DNA from: Actinoallomurus oryzae
GTDB lineage: Bacteria > Actinomycetota > Actinomycetes > Streptosporangiales > Streptosporangiaceae
Reading direction: 5' to 3'
Length of the DNA: 64,000 nt
Assembly: GCF_039541955.1 (NCBI RefSeq)
Contig: NZ_BAABHF010000007.1
Span: 57,301-121,300 of the forward strand
In this document: positions 41,501 to 48,301 of the stretch, in pieces
How positions within the stretch are numbered: the first letter of the stretch is position 1
Layout: each line of letters opens with the position of its first letter
Made by a program: the position numbers and the translations under genes
Notes under the pieces: generated by a model
What the model saw: only the letters and a program-made list of their open reading frames with translations
The model's database searches: none
Told to the model about the DNA's origin: nothing

Positions 41501-41885
41501 CGACGGGCAGCTCGAGGCGCTGCAAAAGGCGTTCGAGGCCAGCGCCTGGGCCGACCGCGAGCCGTACGACATCGAGGTGCCGTTCGAGACGCTGATCGGC
41601 GACCGGCTGATCCGCGGCCGGATGGACGCCGTGTTCCGGGTCGAGGGCGGCGGCTACGAGGTGGTCGACTGGAAGACCGGCCGCCCGCCCTCCGGGGAGG
41701 AGGCGCGCGTCGCCGGCGTCCAGCTCGCGGCGTACCGGCTGGCCTGGGCCCGGCTCGCCGGAGTCGCCGTCGAGCGGGTGAGCGCCGCGTTCCACTACGT
41801 CGCCGCGAACGTGACCGTACGCCCCGCCGACCTGCTGGACGAGGACGGCCTCACCGAGCTGCTGGGCCGCATCCCCTCGGCCTGA
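38565..41885 (+). CDS. adnB: AdnB: UvrD-like helicase with C-terminal PDDEXK nuclease
   Basis: A 1106-residue partner of AdnA. Walker A GAGSGKSET (about 36-44), motif Ia LTFTRKAAAELSERV, motif II GVVLLDEYQDTSHAQ, motif III GDPCQSIYGWRGASAG, later HAAKGLEWEVVAIPG and YVAVTRAKHLLI. The C-terminal nuclease domain (about 900-1100) has GRMDAVFRVEGGGYEVVDWKTG and VQLAAYRLAW. I see no four-Cys cluster in it, unlike AdnA. In the mycobacterial enzyme the AdnB motor drives translocation. GTG start at 38565; the 64-bp spacer contains an imperfect GTGAGCGAGC-type palindrome. Both subunits are intact here. Confidence 0.93.
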   Translation: MITPQELAQRLGIPEPTPDQAAVIQAPLAPMAVIAGAGSGKSETMAARVVWLVANGLIRPERVLGLTFTRKAAAELSERVRRRLGQLREHEDLLDPAILDGEPTVSTYHAYAGRLFGDHALRAALEPTMRLITPAVAWQIAARVVDAYDGPMDHVEWAPDTVTKAVIALAGEMSEHLRTPGDVREVGAWLRERLAEVKKPTKTHQGRIMDTQALREQLLPLVEAYQRAKAKREVLDHGDQLALAARIARDHREVGVIERSRYGVVLLDEYQDTSHAQLVLLKSIFGGGHPVTAVGDPCQSIYGWRGASAGNLLGFVRDFPEGDRPAPMRQLSTSFRNGERILDAAARIQTELREEAKDVPRLWPGAAQQARGRIECALLDTVEDEAERLAERLAALLRQPRDIAPDGAVWDHVTRHGAGLQPSDIAVLARKRSQFPLIRTALEARGIPVEVVGLGGLLTVPEVQDVVATLKVVHDPSAGASLARLLTGPRWRLGPRDLVALGRRARELAREASRDVDPEAGVLPERETADPLRQVVEELNDENGSLVDALDDLGPAEAYSAEGFARLERLRDELRVLRRHVGLALPDLVTEVERTLGLDIEVAARTGLDPVTARADLDAFVDAAASFAGDAEDPTLGAFLAYLSAAESEEFGLEAGRVGETNSVKLLTVHAAKGLEWEVVAIPGLAVNPTKDGAPGKGSIFPSTPQSSSRWTTNARALPYPLRGDRVDLPALPGLTKGDIETFNTATAERDVREERRLAYVAVTRAKHLLIATGYRWGTGSRSLQPSPFLEEIREACEAGAGQVGYWADEPIGEENPLLAEQETATWPVAPPNPWQEDPQGPPADERHAAIAEGARMVEDAMRGRSRPTAYAPLAEADRRRVSAWARDVELLLAERDRARGNDGLAVDLPAHLSVSSLVTLARDPAALARQIRRPLPRPPAPYARRGTAFHRWLESRWGQQRLLDLDDLPGASDEGAAADGQLEALQKAFEASAWADREPYDIEVPFETLIGDRLIRGRMDAVFRVEGGGYEVVDWKTGRPPSGEEARVAGVQLAAYRLAWARLAGVAVERVSAAFHYVAANVTVRPADLLDEDGLTELLGRIPSA

Positions 41886-41988
41886 CGCCGCGCCGGCCGG
41901 AAGGACGAAGACCTCGGCCACGCCCGACGCGACGAAATGGCCGACCGGATCCGACAGCAGCTGGAGTCGCCGCCCGGCCTGAACGGGG

Positions 41989-42611
41989 TCAGCAGGTCGC
42001 GAAGCGGTGCGACGGGGCGCCCGGCGGGCTGACGTCGCGGTCGCGCAGGACGACCGACAGCCGGCCGTCGCGGTCGCGGCAGGCCGCCTTCAGGTCGCGC
42101 TCGCGGTACTCGATGTCGAAGACGCGGCCCGGGTACGCCGACGCGTAGCGGTCGCACTCGTCGTAGCGGCCGCACTCCTCGGCGACGGCGAAGTCGAAGC
42201 CGATGCTCTGGCGGCGGGACAGCAACTCGGCGGTGTTCTTCTGCCCGATGGCCAGGCCGTCGGCGTGGGCGCGGCGGGCCAGGAGGGCGGCGAACGCGAC
42301 GTTGTCGCCTGGGGTCAGCCGTCCGCCGGACCGCTCGTAGGAGTCGAGGTTGTCCGGCTCCACCGCCTGGAAGCCCCGGTGCGCGCAGCCGTCGATCCAG
42401 GCGCCCACGATCGCGGCGGCCGCGGCCCGCCGGTCGGGCGTCGAGACGTCCAGGAGCGCCTCGCGCCCCGTGCGGGGCGGGACGGCTCGGTGCCGCCGCT
42501 TTCCGGCGAGGAGTCCCGTACGAGCACGACGGCGATCACCGCGACGGCGACGACCACCGCCGCGCCGATCACCAGCGCGGCCCGGCGCGGACGACTCCGG
42601 AAGACGGCCAT
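41989..42611 (-). pseudogene. Decayed GH114-like polygalactosaminidase gene (frameshift and internal deletion)
   Basis: The ATG at 42611 opens a frame with a membrane anchor (RRAALVIGAAVVVAVAVIAVVLV) that breaks at about 42460-42500. The continuation is in another frame and encodes the second half of a GH114/TM1410-like barrel: EALLDVSTPDRRAAAAAIVGAWIDGC, HRGFQAVEPDNLDSYERSGG, GLAIGQKNTAELL, EECGRYDECDRYA and FDIEYRE, to a stop at 41989. The first half of the domain, normally about 100 residues with a WQWQL and a Gly-Ala-Trp-Glu segment, is missing between anchor and barrel. Both a deletion and a frame change are needed, so it is called a remnant; a sequencing error alone would not restore it. 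Confidence 0.65.
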
Positions 42612-42643
42612 GCGCGGAAGGTATCGGCCCGGGACGCCGGGCG

Positions 42644-43744
42644 CTAACCGGGCCCGACGTAGTGGACCGACGGCTTGGGGTGCATCAGGAAGTCGTGGTG
42701 GGAGATGTTCCAGGCGTACGCCCCGGCCATCGCGAAGGCCACGACGTCGCCGACCGCGATGCGTTCCACGGCCACGTCGCGGGCGAAGACGTCCTTGGGC
42801 GTGCACAGCTGGCCCACGAGCGTCACCGGGCCGCCCACGCTCTCGCCGTCGCCCACGGGCAGCACGGTGAACGGCTGGTCGTGTCCCTTGGCCGCCGGCG
42901 TGCGCAGGTGGTGGGTGCCGCCGCGCAGCACGGCGTACGACGCTCCGTGGGTGCGCTTGACGTCCAGCACGTCGGTGACGTACCAGCCGCAGTAGGCCGT
43001 GACCGCGCGGCCCGGCTCGATGCGCAGGACCTCACCGGGCCGCCGCAGCGCGGCCAGCCCCGACCCGTACGCCGCCCAGTCGAACCGGCGCCCGGGGTCC
43101 CGGTAGTCGACGGCCATGCCGCCGCCGACGTTGACCTCGGCCGGGCTCTCCAGCCACGACCGCGCCCAGCCGAGCACGTGGGCCGCCACCTCCAGCAGCG
43201 GCTCCGCCTCCAGGCCCGACGCCAGATGGGCGTGCATGCCGCGCAGCCGCAGCCAGGGCGCCTCGGCCAGCAGGTCCAGGCAGCGCCCGAGCGCCTCGGC
43301 GTCCATGCCGAACGGCCCGCTCATCCGCAGCGACGCCCCGGCCGCCGCGAGGGGCAGGTTCACCCGCAGCAGCACGTCCGCCTCGCGGCGCAGCGCGGCC
43401 AGGTGCCGCAGCTCCAGCGGCGACTCGACGTGGATCCGGTGCACGGCGGTCGCCGCGGCCAGCTCCGCCTCGGTCTTGCCCGGCCCGCCGAACGCCAGCC
43501 GGGCCTCCGGCAGCACCGCGCGCACGTGGGCCAGTTCGCCGCCCGAGGAGACCTCCACCCCGTCGACGTGCGGGGCGAGCGCCGTCAGGATCCGTGCGTC
43601 GGGGTTGGCCTTGGCCGCGTAGTACAGCTCCGCGGGGACCGCCGCGCGGATCGCGGCGGCGTGCGCGGCCAGGCCGGCGAGGTCGTAGACGTAGGCGGGC
43701 GGCTCGGCCGACAGCGCCCGCTCCCGCACGGCGTCGGGGATCAT
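42644..43744 (-). CDS. Fold-type III PLP-dependent decarboxylase (siderophore, PvsE/SbnH-like)
   Basis: A 366-residue decarboxylase of the diaminopimelate/ornithine decarboxylase fold. The PLP lysine is K45 in YYAAKANPDA. HAHLASGLEAEP, VNVGGGMAVDYRDPG, RIEPGRAV and the substrate Cys in GQLCTPKDVF are conserved. In NIS siderophore clusters such enzymes decarboxylate an amino acid already linked to citrate (serine to ethanolamine in vibrioferrin, PvsE; diaminopropionate in staphyloferrin B, SbnH). It is the last gene of the operon and its ATG overlaps the stop of the upstream synthetase by 1 nt (TGATG). A free lysA role is unlikely given that context. Confidence 0.87.
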   Translation of the reverse strand: MIPDAVRERALSAEPPAYVYDLAGLAAHAAAIRAAVPAELYYAAKANPDARILTALAPHVDGVEVSSGGELAHVRAVLPEARLAFGGPGKTEAELAAATAVHRIHVESPLELRHLAALRREADVLLRVNLPLAAAGASLRMSGPFGMDAEALGRCLDLLAEAPWLRLRGMHAHLASGLEAEPLLEVAAHVLGWARSWLESPAEVNVGGGMAVDYRDPGRRFDWAAYGSGLAALRRPGEVLRIEPGRAVTAYCGWYVTDVLDVKRTHGASYAVLRGGTHHLRTPAAKGHDQPFTVLPVGDGESVGGPVTLVGQLCTPKDVFARDVAVERIAVGDVVAFAMAGAYAWNISHHDFLMHPKPSVHYVGPG

Positions 43745-45375
43745 CACGGGCTCACGGCGAGGTCGGCGAGGGGGTTGGACACGGCGACGTAGGGCGCGGC
43801 GCGGTCGGCGTCGCGGGCCCAGCGCGTGCGCAGGTTGGCCTTGGCGGGCAGGGGCACGCCCGCGAGCAGGGCGCGCAGCCGGGCCGCGCCGCCGGGCACG
43901 GCCGGCGCGTCCTCGGCGCACCGGGCGACGTGGTGGCGGGCCAGCCGCCACAGCTCGCGCTCCAGCGCCGGGCACAGGTCCGCGACGGCCGCGGCGACCT
44001 CGGCGAGATGGTTGACGAACAGGCAGTACACCACGCGGTCCCAGCCGCGCTCCGGCTCGTAGGTCATCGCGCGCGCCACCGGTCCGGGCAGTTCGCCGAG
44101 GAACGACGCCCACGGTCCGGGCAGCAGCTTGGTGCCCTCCAGGTCGCGGAAGATCGCCTGCATGGGCATGCCGTCGGCGTCCACGGCGACCAGGACGTTC
44201 TGCAGGTGGGGTTCGAGGACGACGCCGTGGTCGAGGTAGGCGCGCAGCACCGGCGGGGCGACGTGGCGGACGTAGGCGTCCCACCAGGCCAGCAGGTGCT
44301 CGGGGGAGGAGCCGCCGAGCAGCCGGGCGACGGCGGCGCCGCTGCGGGCGTACGGGTCGGCGATGGCGGCGGCGAGCAGCGGCGTGCCCGCGAAGCCCCG
44401 GACGCCCTCGCGGACGATGACGCCGAGCCCCTCGTGCAGCCGCGGGTCACCGACCGAGACCGTACGGTAGCCGGGCTCGCCGAGCAGCCCGGCCGGCAGT
44501 CCGTCGAACACCGGCCGCAGCGCGCGGGTCAGCGCCACCGCGCCGGGCAGTTCGTACCAGGCGTTCTTGCGCACGCAGTTGGTGATGCGCACGTCGAGGC
44601 TGAACTTCAGGAACGCGTCGGGCACGTACACGGTGCGCACCGAGGAGGTCGGCGCGGCCTCCGGGCCGTACGGGCCCAGGTCGATGATCGCGTCCGAGGC
44701 GGGGGCGAGCAGCGCGAGCTGCCAGGGGTGCGCGGGCAGCACGCGGTAGCCGGCGCGCACCGGCGGGCCGATCCGGTCCAGCAGCGTGACGTCGCCCTCC
44801 TCGGCGACCGCGTCCTCGCGCACCGCGAGCCAGCGCAGCGGGAAGCGGCGGCCGGTCTCGGGGGCGTAGGACGGCCAGTCCGCGCCCTGCCGCGCCTTGG
44901 GCGAGGGGTGGAACCGGTGCCCGGCGATCAGGGCCTGCTCCGAGTCGAGGTACGGGTCGGTCTCCGGCGGCCGGCCTTCGCCGATCATCGTCTCGACGGC
45001 GTCGTGGCTCGCCGCGACCTGCTCGGCGAACTCCGGGTTGGCCTCACCGGTCGTCAGCTCCAGCTCCCCGGCGACCAGCTCGGCGAGCCGTCGCCAGCCG
45101 AGCGGGACCCAGCCGTCGCGCAGCTCCTCGACCGGCGCGGCGAGTCGCGGGGTCATCACCGGCGGACGCAGCAGCCGCGCCCGCAACATCGCGCCGACGC
45201 GGGGCAGCCGCACGACGAGGTACGGGTGGGCCGGCCAGATCTGGCGTTCCGGCGCGCACAGCTCGCGTACCGCGCAGTTGAGCAGGGCGAGCGCGGTGAT
45301 CTCACCGGCGTCGGCGCGCGGGGGCGGCGGGGCCGGCACCGGCCGGACGGGAACGGCGTGGGCGAGCGACGTCAA
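43744..45375 (-). CDS. IucA/IucC-family NIS siderophore synthetase (second)
   Basis: A 543-residue NRPS-independent siderophore (NIS) synthetase that adenylates a carboxylate such as citrate and condenses it with an amine or alcohol. Visible motifs: QIWPAHPYLVVRLP, GHRFHPSPKARQG (nucleotide pocket), LPAHPWQLALL, TSSVRTVYVPDAFLKFSLDVRITN, LEPHLQNVLVAVD and MQAIFRDLEGTKLL, then the C-terminal FerIII reductase-like/FhuF part. The start is a TTG (45375) within TTGA shared with the upstream stop, with AAGAGG 8 nt before it. It is the third of four genes in a tightly overlapping set. PvsD-like by order; the substrate is not provable from sequence. Confidence 0.9.
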   Translation of the reverse strand: MTSLAHAVPVRPVPAPPPPRADAGEITALALLNCAVRELCAPERQIWPAHPYLVVRLPRVGAMLRARLLRPPVMTPRLAAPVEELRDGWVPLGWRRLAELVAGELELTTGEANPEFAEQVAASHDAVETMIGEGRPPETDPYLDSEQALIAGHRFHPSPKARQGADWPSYAPETGRRFPLRWLAVREDAVAEEGDVTLLDRIGPPVRAGYRVLPAHPWQLALLAPASDAIIDLGPYGPEAAPTSSVRTVYVPDAFLKFSLDVRITNCVRKNAWYELPGAVALTRALRPVFDGLPAGLLGEPGYRTVSVGDPRLHEGLGVIVREGVRGFAGTPLLAAAIADPYARSGAAVARLLGGSSPEHLLAWWDAYVRHVAPPVLRAYLDHGVVLEPHLQNVLVAVDADGMPMQAIFRDLEGTKLLPGPWASFLGELPGPVARAMTYEPERGWDRVVYCLFVNHLAEVAAAVADLCPALERELWRLARHHVARCAEDAPAVPGGAARLRALLAGVPLPAKANLRTRWARDADRAAPYVAVSNPLADLAVSP

Positions 45376-46928
45376 GACGCGGACCTCTTCGGATAGTTCT
45401 TCAGGTAGTTCGGCCCGGAGGGACCGTAGTGCTTGTTGATGTCCTCGGCGCCGGTACGGTCCTTGCCGACGAGAGTGCCGGCGGTGACCATGGCCTTGCC
45501 GGGCAGCCGGTCGGCATCGAGGGTCCGGGCGCGCAGGAAACCGGTGGGGTCGTGCGCGGTGAGCGCCGCGTCGAGACGGTCGCGGATCAGCTCCAGGCCC
45601 GTGGCGAGGGGCAGCAGGCCGCGTTCGGCGAGGCCGAAGGCGATGGCGCCCGCGCACAGGTGCACGGTGATCGTGACGAAGACCTTGGCCAGGGCCTCCG
45701 GATCGGCGGTCGGCAGCCGCTGGTCGGCGAACTCACCGGGGCCGGGCGCCTCGCCGAGCGCGTCGCCGAGGCGCCGCAGGTCGATGAGCGCCCCGTCGTT
45801 GTCCTTGATCATCAGGCGTATCGGCGGCCCGGGGACGATCGAGACGTTCTGCTGGTGCGCCTCCAGCGCGATGCCGTACCGCGTCAGCAGCGGGACGTTC
45901 CAGCGGAACAGCGCCTCCAGGTAGTCGCCGAAGAAGGCGGCCACGTCGCCGGTCAGCTCCTCGATGACGTAGCGGCCCTCCGGCGGGCGGGCGAGCAGGG
46001 CCGCGACCGGGACGCCGTCGGCCGGCATCCGCCGCAGCAGGTAACCGCGGAGCGGGTCGTCGGCGTGCCCGTAGGTCTGTTCGTCGGCGAGGAGGACGGG
46101 TGCGTTCTCGCGCTCGACGACGGCGCGGAGCAGGCGTTCGACCAGGGCGCCGTCGGAGAGCGTGCCCGGCATGATCACGCGGCGGTTGCGCAGGCCGAGC
46201 GTGCTCGTCGGCAGCGGCAGCTTGAGCTGCTCGCGCGACCCGACGGCCACCGTCCGCATGGACAGCGTGGGCCGTACGGTCACCGCGGGGCCGGTGACGG
46301 TGGGGAGCAGCCGGGCCGTCAGCGGGTGCACCGGGAACACGTCGGTCCCGTCCGGCAGGCCCAGGTCGGCGGCCGTGGGCCACCAGTCCGGGCGCACGCC
46401 CTGGCAGCTGGACCGCGGCACGGCGGTCCAGCAGAGCCGGAACGACGGGCCGAACTCCGGAGCGTAGGCGAGCAGGTCGCGCTCTTCCAGGCCCAGGCGG
46501 CACCGCGCGGTCGGATAGACCGGGTGGTCGACGGCGGCGGCGAGCGCCTCGTAGCGGGTCACGCCGCCGGGGCGCGGCCGTACCGCGTCGTACAGGCGGA
46601 GCGCGCGCAGCGCCTCACGGCACTCGCGCTCGAACGCGGCGACGTCGTCGCGGGGGTCGGCGAGCGCGCGGGTGGCCGCGAGCACCTCGTCGAGGGTGAG
46701 CGCGTCGTCGTCGACCACGTGTGCGGCCAGGAAACCGGGGTGGCGGCCCGTCCCGTCGCGCTCACCCGTCAGCGCGACGGCGCGCCCGCCCGGCAGCGTC
46801 AGCCGCCCGTCCGCGACGTGCCGCGACAGCCGGCCGTAGTCCTCGCGCAGGAGCGCGTCGAGCACGCGAGTGGCGAGGTAGACCTCGCGTTCGCGGGACC
46901 GCGCGGGCGCGACGGTCTCGCCGGTCAA
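45372..46928 (-). CDS. IucA/IucC-family NIS siderophore synthetase (first)
   Basis: A 518-residue NIS synthetase, divergent from its neighbour. Motifs: DHPVYPTARCRLGLEERDLLAYAPEF (nucleotide pocket), VFPVHPLTARLLP, PTLSMRTVAVGS, LKLPLPTSTLGLRNRRVI, IALEAHQQNVSIV and LMIKDNDGALIDL. The start is ambiguous: TTG 46928 overlaps the upstream stop as TTGA and has GGGAGA 7 nt upstream (used), while ATG 46943 would add five residues without a good ribosome-binding site. It forms a pair with the next synthetase, as PvsB and PvsD do in vibrioferrin clusters, implying two different condensations. Confidence 0.9.
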   Translation of the reverse strand: MTGETVAPARSREREVYLATRVLDALLREDYGRLSRHVADGRLTLPGGRAVALTGERDGTGRHPGFLAAHVVDDDALTLDEVLAATRALADPRDDVAAFERECREALRALRLYDAVRPRPGGVTRYEALAAAVDHPVYPTARCRLGLEERDLLAYAPEFGPSFRLCWTAVPRSSCQGVRPDWWPTAADLGLPDGTDVFPVHPLTARLLPTVTGPAVTVRPTLSMRTVAVGSREQLKLPLPTSTLGLRNRRVIMPGTLSDGALVERLLRAVVERENAPVLLADEQTYGHADDPLRGYLLRRMPADGVPVAALLARPPEGRYVIEELTGDVAAFFGDYLEALFRWNVPLLTRYGIALEAHQQNVSIVPGPPIRLMIKDNDGALIDLRRLGDALGEAPGPGEFADQRLPTADPEALAKVFVTITVHLCAGAIAFGLAERGLLPLATGLELIRDRLDAALTAHDPTGFLRARTLDADRLPGKAMVTAGTLVGKDRTGAEDINKHYGPSGPNYLKNYPKRSAS

Positions 46929-48037
46929 GGGACGATCTCCCATGTGTTCCGCTCACGGAACGCGCGGATCGCCGCGTCGACCGCGGCGGCGTCGGGGCCG
47001 ATCGCGCGGATCATGCCGAGGTAGTCGCGGTTGGTGCGGGTCGGCTCGATCAGGTCGCCGGGCGCGCGGACCGGCCAGTAGGCGAGCCGTACGCCGTGGG
47101 CCGCGTGCTCCTGGCGCTCCGGCGCGGAGGCCAGGGTGCCGGGCCGGTCCGCGATCACCGAGTCGACCGCGGCGTGCCCGGTGGCGGCCGGTACGGGCGG
47201 CACCGGCTCGCCGAGGTGGGCGCGGAGCACTAATTCGAAGATCGGCACGCCGAGCAGCTCGCCGAGCAGGAAGTCGCAGTGGTCGCCGATGATCCGGTAG
47301 TTCACCTCGACGACGCGGGCGCGGCCCTCGTGCACGACGTACTCGGTGTGGCAGGCGCCGAGACCGACTCCCAGCGTGCGCAGGGCGGCCAGGACCTCGC
47401 CGGCGCAGGGCGGCGCCGTCCAGTCGAGACGTTCCTCGACGAAGTGCGGCGGGGGCAACAGCGTCGTGCGGAACCCGCCGAGGACCTGGCCGTTCAGGGT
47501 CTCGAGCGTGTGCAGCGCGCCGGGGAGGTACTCCTCGGCGACGAGCGCCTCGGGCCGGCGGGCCCAGATCTCGGCGCACCGGGCCTTCAGCTCGTCCGGA
47601 TCGCCGACGAGGAAGACGTCCTCGCTGGCCACGCCCTCGCGCGGCTTGACCACGAGCGGGTAGGGCGCGTCGCCGGGCGGCTCCTCTCCGGGCCACAGCT
47701 CGACGGCGTACACCCCGCCGAGCGCGCGGCGCATGAGCGCCTTGTTCTTGGCGCGCAGGGTGGCGCGCCAGTCCTTGGCCGGCAGGCCGAAGAACTCCGC
47801 GGCCAGCGCCGCCGGCGTCTGCAGGTGGTCGCTGTTGGAGAAGATCGCCGCGGGCTCGCCGGCGCGGGTGACGGCGGTGACGATCGACCGGAAGTCCGTG
47901 ACGTCGCAGCGGAGGGTCTCCGCCGGCCACTCGCGGTCGGTCAGCAGCGTGACGTCCAGGCCGAGCGCGGCGGCGGCCGGGAGGAACCCGTGTGTCACCG
48001 AGTCGGTCTGCTTGCCGGCCACGATGTAGAGCCGCAC
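46925..48037 (-). CDS. ATP-grasp amino-acid ligase of the siderophore operon (PvsA-like)
   Basis: A 370-residue ATP-grasp ligase that makes an acyl-phosphate and joins it to an amine. The N-terminal domain (MRLYIVAGKQTDSVTHGFLPAAAALG) precedes the grasp domain with YPLVVKPREGVASEDVFLV (ATP-binding Lys), LVAEEYLPGALHTLETL and the Mg-binding VVEVNYRIIGDHCDFLLGELLG. It is the first gene after the iron box; its GTG is 28 nt from that box and no other promoter is evident. In vibrioferrin synthesis the equivalent PvsA adds L-alanine. The substrate here is not known. Its stop is shared with the start of the next gene. Confidence 0.87.
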   Translation of the reverse strand: MRLYIVAGKQTDSVTHGFLPAAAALGLDVTLLTDREWPAETLRCDVTDFRSIVTAVTRAGEPAAIFSNSDHLQTPAALAAEFFGLPAKDWRATLRAKNKALMRRALGGVYAVELWPGEEPPGDAPYPLVVKPREGVASEDVFLVGDPDELKARCAEIWARRPEALVAEEYLPGALHTLETLNGQVLGGFRTTLLPPPHFVEERLDWTAPPCAGEVLAALRTLGVGLGACHTEYVVHEGRARVVEVNYRIIGDHCDFLLGELLGVPIFELVLRAHLGEPVPPVPAATGHAAVDSVIADRPGTLASAPERQEHAAHGVRLAYWPVRAPGDLIEPTRTNRDYLGMIRAIGPDAAAVDAAIRAFRERNTWEIVP

Positions 48038-48064
48038 GGGTCCCCCGGTTCGTCGAAGCTGGAG

Positions 48065-48083
48065 TGAGGTAAGGCTTACCTAA
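48065..48083 (-). promoter_or_regulatory. IdeR/DmdR-type iron box of the siderophore operon
   Basis: TGAGGTAAGGCTTACCTAA (48065-48083) is a near-perfect 19-bp palindrome. On the minus strand it matches the IdeR/DtxR/DmdR consensus TTAGGTTAGGCTAACCTAA at 15 of 19 positions and lies 28 nt before the first gene's GTG. Expected effect: repression by the iron-loaded regulator, expression on iron starvation. Confidence 0.8.
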
Positions 48084-48164
48084 GCTCAGGGTGACCATAG
48101 TGGCGCGCGCTCACGGTCCGGCGCAACACGAACGCCGCGCGTGTCTCGCGGGCGCGGCGGCACC

Positions 48165-48199
48165 GGGCCTGTCTCGAAGCGGGGCTTTGAGACAGGCCC
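48165..48199. repeat. Near-perfect 16-bp palindrome resembling abutted insertion-sequence ends
   Basis: GGGCCTGTCTC (48165-48175) and GAGACAGGCCC (48189-48199) are exact inverted copies. Inside, AAGC/GCTT pair again around a GGG loop, with one mismatch between the two parts. It lies between divergent genes, so it is not a normal terminator position. Such GGGCCTGTCTC-type sequences resemble terminal repeats of actinobacterial insertion sequences, but no transposase is present. Confidence 0.5.
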
Positions 48200-48205
48200 T
48201 GGGCC

Positions 48206-48286
48206 CACCGATGCCCGGCGGCTCTCGCGCGACCGGCGCTCGGCTCATCACCGGTGCCCGGCGGCTCTCGCGCGACCGGCGCTTGG
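48206..48286 (+). repeat. 38-bp direct repeat upstream of the ABC ATPase gene
   Basis: 48206-48243 recurs at 48249-48286 (offset 43) with 2 differences; the shared core starts TGCCCGGCGGCTCTCGCGCG. It follows the palindrome at 48165-48199 and ends 15 nt before the ABC gene start. Confidence 0.85.
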
Positions 48287-48301
48287 ATAGCCTGCCAGGC
48301 G

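Noticed and set aside
43747..44284. Upstream extension of the PLP decarboxylase frame
   Set aside because: It reads the synthetase gene out of frame; the ATG at 43744 overlapping the upstream stop is the natural start.
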